A stretch of DNA of 23,856 bases. Origin: CAUZSM01 sp963582685 (GTDB lineage Archaea; Thermoplasmatota; Poseidoniia; Poseidoniales; Thalassarchaeaceae). The position numbers and the translations under genes were made by a program. The DNA is taken from positions 1 to 23,856 of the forward strand of contig CAUZSM010000014.1 in NCBI GenBank assembly GCA_963582685.1, in the 5' to 3' direction. Below the pieces are notes generated by a model. That model saw only the letters and a program-made list of their open reading frames with translations, was not told the origin of the DNA and did not search any database. Shown piece by piece: positions 22,267 to 23,856 of this stretch (position 1 is the stretch's first letter; each line of letters opens with the position of its first letter).

Positions 22267-23856
22267 TGATGGAATCGTCTCCGGGTCTTGTCTTGCAACC
22301 CAAGCGAGTACTGGTGTAGCGACCAGCATAGGGAAGCCGAGCAGCACGCCGATAGCGGTGCCAAAGGTGTGCTTCTCCTCGTCATTACTGACAGTGATAA
22401 TCATCTCATCTGAATCAGCAGAAACGAATGGGGCTCGGTAATGAGTCACTCCCAATTGCAGTTGGAAGGAGGACTCAGTGGTCTGATCGGGGGGGATGGA
22501 TGGCGACTCAGTGACGCGCACTCTGAGGAGGTAAGTGCCAACGCCATAGCCCCAATTCACTCCAGCCCTTGCTGCTTTGACATCAGAGATTCGCTCAAGC
22601 ATCTCATCCTCTCCTGAGAGATTGACCAGCGGTGGTCCGAAAGTCTCGGTGGTTGCAGTCCAATTGTCAGCCTCGACATTATCCTCACCAATCCACTCAG
22701 AGTTGTTGAATCCGGGTTCTGTCAGATTCATCGGGTCGGGAAGAGACAGTTCGGCATGCCAGGTGTTCTCATCAAATAATCCTCCGAGTACCTGACCGTT
22801 GTCCCCTTCGTGAATCACCGTCCAATTCACCACAAATACTCCACCTTCTGCACCGGGTACCTCGACCGATATGTCGTAGGCTTGTCCAGAAGTCAGCGCT
22901 GCAGCACCTTCGACGAAAAGAGTGGTCTGATTCCACTCCGCAGACCACAACTCACTGTTATCGACTGACTTCCAGTTGAGAAGCAAGAACGGCGCACCGA
23001 ACAGCAGTCCCGACAATATCAGGCCGGCCATCAAAGTAGCCTTGGCCAACTTGTGCCGACTGGGAAAGTCAACCGCCTCGGAACCCCAAGGCATTGACGC
23101 CAGCCGGGCCTGAATCGATTTGACCGCCGCTCGCAGGTCGATAGGGTCCGAGCCATACTCATCGCCAAGTCGCAATTTATGGAATTGGGTGAGCCCGATG
23201 AACGGTCCAATACAGGCCATTGCGAAGATGAGCCAATACATTCCACCAGTAGCGTAGAGCAGCAATACAGCAAGGCCGTACCATACGAACGTCGCCGCTA
23301 CGGCCTGCGTTGTCTGATACAACGCCATATGAGTCGGTCCAAGGCGAGGATCACTGACTTCGGCCCAAGTGGTGATGAATGTGAATATCAGCCAATCAGT
23401 GATGGTCAGAGTCGGCAGCCAAAGAATCAGGACCACGATTTCTGGTGCGCCGACCAGCATCAGCACAGCCAATCCCGCATAGCATGCTATCGAGCCGATT
23501 GCTGCCCAGCGCAGGACCTTGCCGCGTCCAAGGTAATCAGATAACCATGGACCAAACAATCCGAGGTAGGTAGCGAAGATGAAGATATTAGCCCAGAGAA
23601 TCGATTGTCCTGCATCGAAACCCAGTACTTCCCTCTGATAGAATAGGAACATTCCCTCAAACCCGTCACCAAGCGGCATCAGGAAACACAGCGCGAGCAC
23701 AATCCATGCTGTTTTTGTTCGCATTACCGCGAGAATCTTGCTTCCAACTGTTGCCTCGGTAGGGAAAGCCAATTCCGGGTTCTCAATCGCCTCTTGCATG
23801 GTCTTGGCCGCACGCCACTTTGCTTGCTTGCGTGGGCCGCGAACAGCCTTGCCCTC
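22249..23856 (-). CDS. MFS-like transporter C-terminal half fused to an exported domain (5' end outside window)
   Basis: The frame is open to the window edge. The ATG at 23799 is probably internal, because the 19 upstream codons translate to a basic stretch (GKAVRGPRKQAKWRAAK) like a cytoplasmic linker. From 23799, six TM segments fall at about 29-53, 65-85, 95-117, 121-145, 157-183 and 186-206. Between the second and third is GPWLSDYLGRGKV, similar to MFS motif A, so this looks like the second half of a twelve-TM transporter. A cytoplasmic loop then leads to a seventh TM (about 253-276), an exported sequon-rich beta domain of about 200 residues, and a last TM (about 478-500). MFS proteins do not normally carry such a C-terminal ectodomain. 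The substrate is unknown; its tail-to-tail overlap with the dehydratase is not evidence for a shared pathway. Confidence 0.8.
   Translation of the reverse strand, partial: EGKAVRGPRKQAKWRAAKTMQEAIENPELAFPTEATVGSKILAVMRTKTAWIVLALCFLMPLGDGFEGMFLFYQREVLGFDAGQSILWANIFIFATYLGLFGPWLSDYLGRGKVLRWAAIGSIACYAGLAVLMLVGAPEIVVLILWLPTLTITDWLIFTFITTWAEVSDPRLGPTHMALYQTTQAVAATFVWYGLAVLLLYATGGMYWLIFAMACIGPFIGLTQFHKLRLGDEYGSDPIDLRAAVKSIQARLASMPWGSEAVDFPSRHKLAKATLMAGLILSGLLFGAPFLLLNWKSVDNSELWSAEWNQTTLFVEGAAALTSGQAYDISVEVPGAEGGVFVVNWTVIHEGDNGQVLGGLFDENTWHAELSLPDPMNLTEPGFNNSEWIGEDNVEADNWTATTETFGPPLVNLSGEDEMLERISDVKAARAGVNWGYGVGTYLLRVRVTESPSIPPDQTTESSFQLQLGVTHYRAPFVSADSDEMIITVSNDEEKHTFGTAIGVLLGFPMLVATPVLAWVARQDPETIPSSPLSV

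Overview
The window looks like a chromosomal segment of a marine planktonic euryarchaeon, most likely Poseidoniales (Marine Group II) or a close relative. This is an inference from gene content, not from a marker-gene comparison. The archaeal signature genes are the clamp-loader small subunit RfcS, the archaea-specific amidotransferase subunit GatD, archaeal Pelota, and an elongator tRNA-Met with a canonical bulge-helix-bulge intron. Around them sit a formate-tetrahydrofolate ligase, an acyl-CoA carboxylase carboxyltransferase, a bacterial-type KDPG aldolase, and several very large secreted or anchored proteins rich in N-glycosylation sequons. Coding density is high and most intergenic gaps are under 200 bp. 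No mobile element, CRISPR array, integrase or rRNA was seen.

Layout. Positions 1-4526 (minus) hold the N-terminal 1508 residues of a giant exported protein with five DNRLRE-type domains alternating with Fn3-like domains; its 3' end lies outside the window. Diverging from it is rfcS (4674-5630), which meets a small unrecognised minus-strand gene (5633-5884) tail to tail. A short regulatory-looking region and a minus-strand three-TM protein (6059-6961) follow. Next come the intron-containing tRNA-Met (7060-7187) and gatD (7273-8673). The acyl-CoA carboxyltransferase (8778-10331) converges on a minus-strand pair: aroE (13084-14133), then a secreted hydrolase-fold protein that has lost its nucleophilic serine (10333-13041). 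fhs (14249-15964) diverges from aroE across a perfect palindrome. A thioredoxin-fold lipoprotein overlaps the start of pelA (16045-17927). Two small membrane proteins form a minus-strand pair (17928-19205).

The right end is metabolic. kdgK, a KDPG aldolase gene and a GalD-like sugar-acid dehydratase gene (19307-22266) form a tight plus-strand cluster. Together they would convert gluconate or galactonate to 2-keto-3-deoxy acid, phosphorylate it, and cleave it to pyruvate and glyceraldehyde 3-phosphate, which is a semi-phosphorylative Entner-Doudoroff branch. The last gene (22249 to beyond 23856, minus) is an MFS-like transporter half fused to an exported domain, and its start lies outside the window.

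Several intergenic gaps carry perfect dyads or hairpins, often directly next to start codons. No single known undescribed system stands out. The most unusual items are the five-unit DNRLRE surface protein, the Ser-to-Gly pseudo-hydrolase with cadherin-like repeats, the transporter with an inserted ectodomain, the one-base coupling of a redox lipoprotein to Pelota, and the dyad-bearing gene starts.
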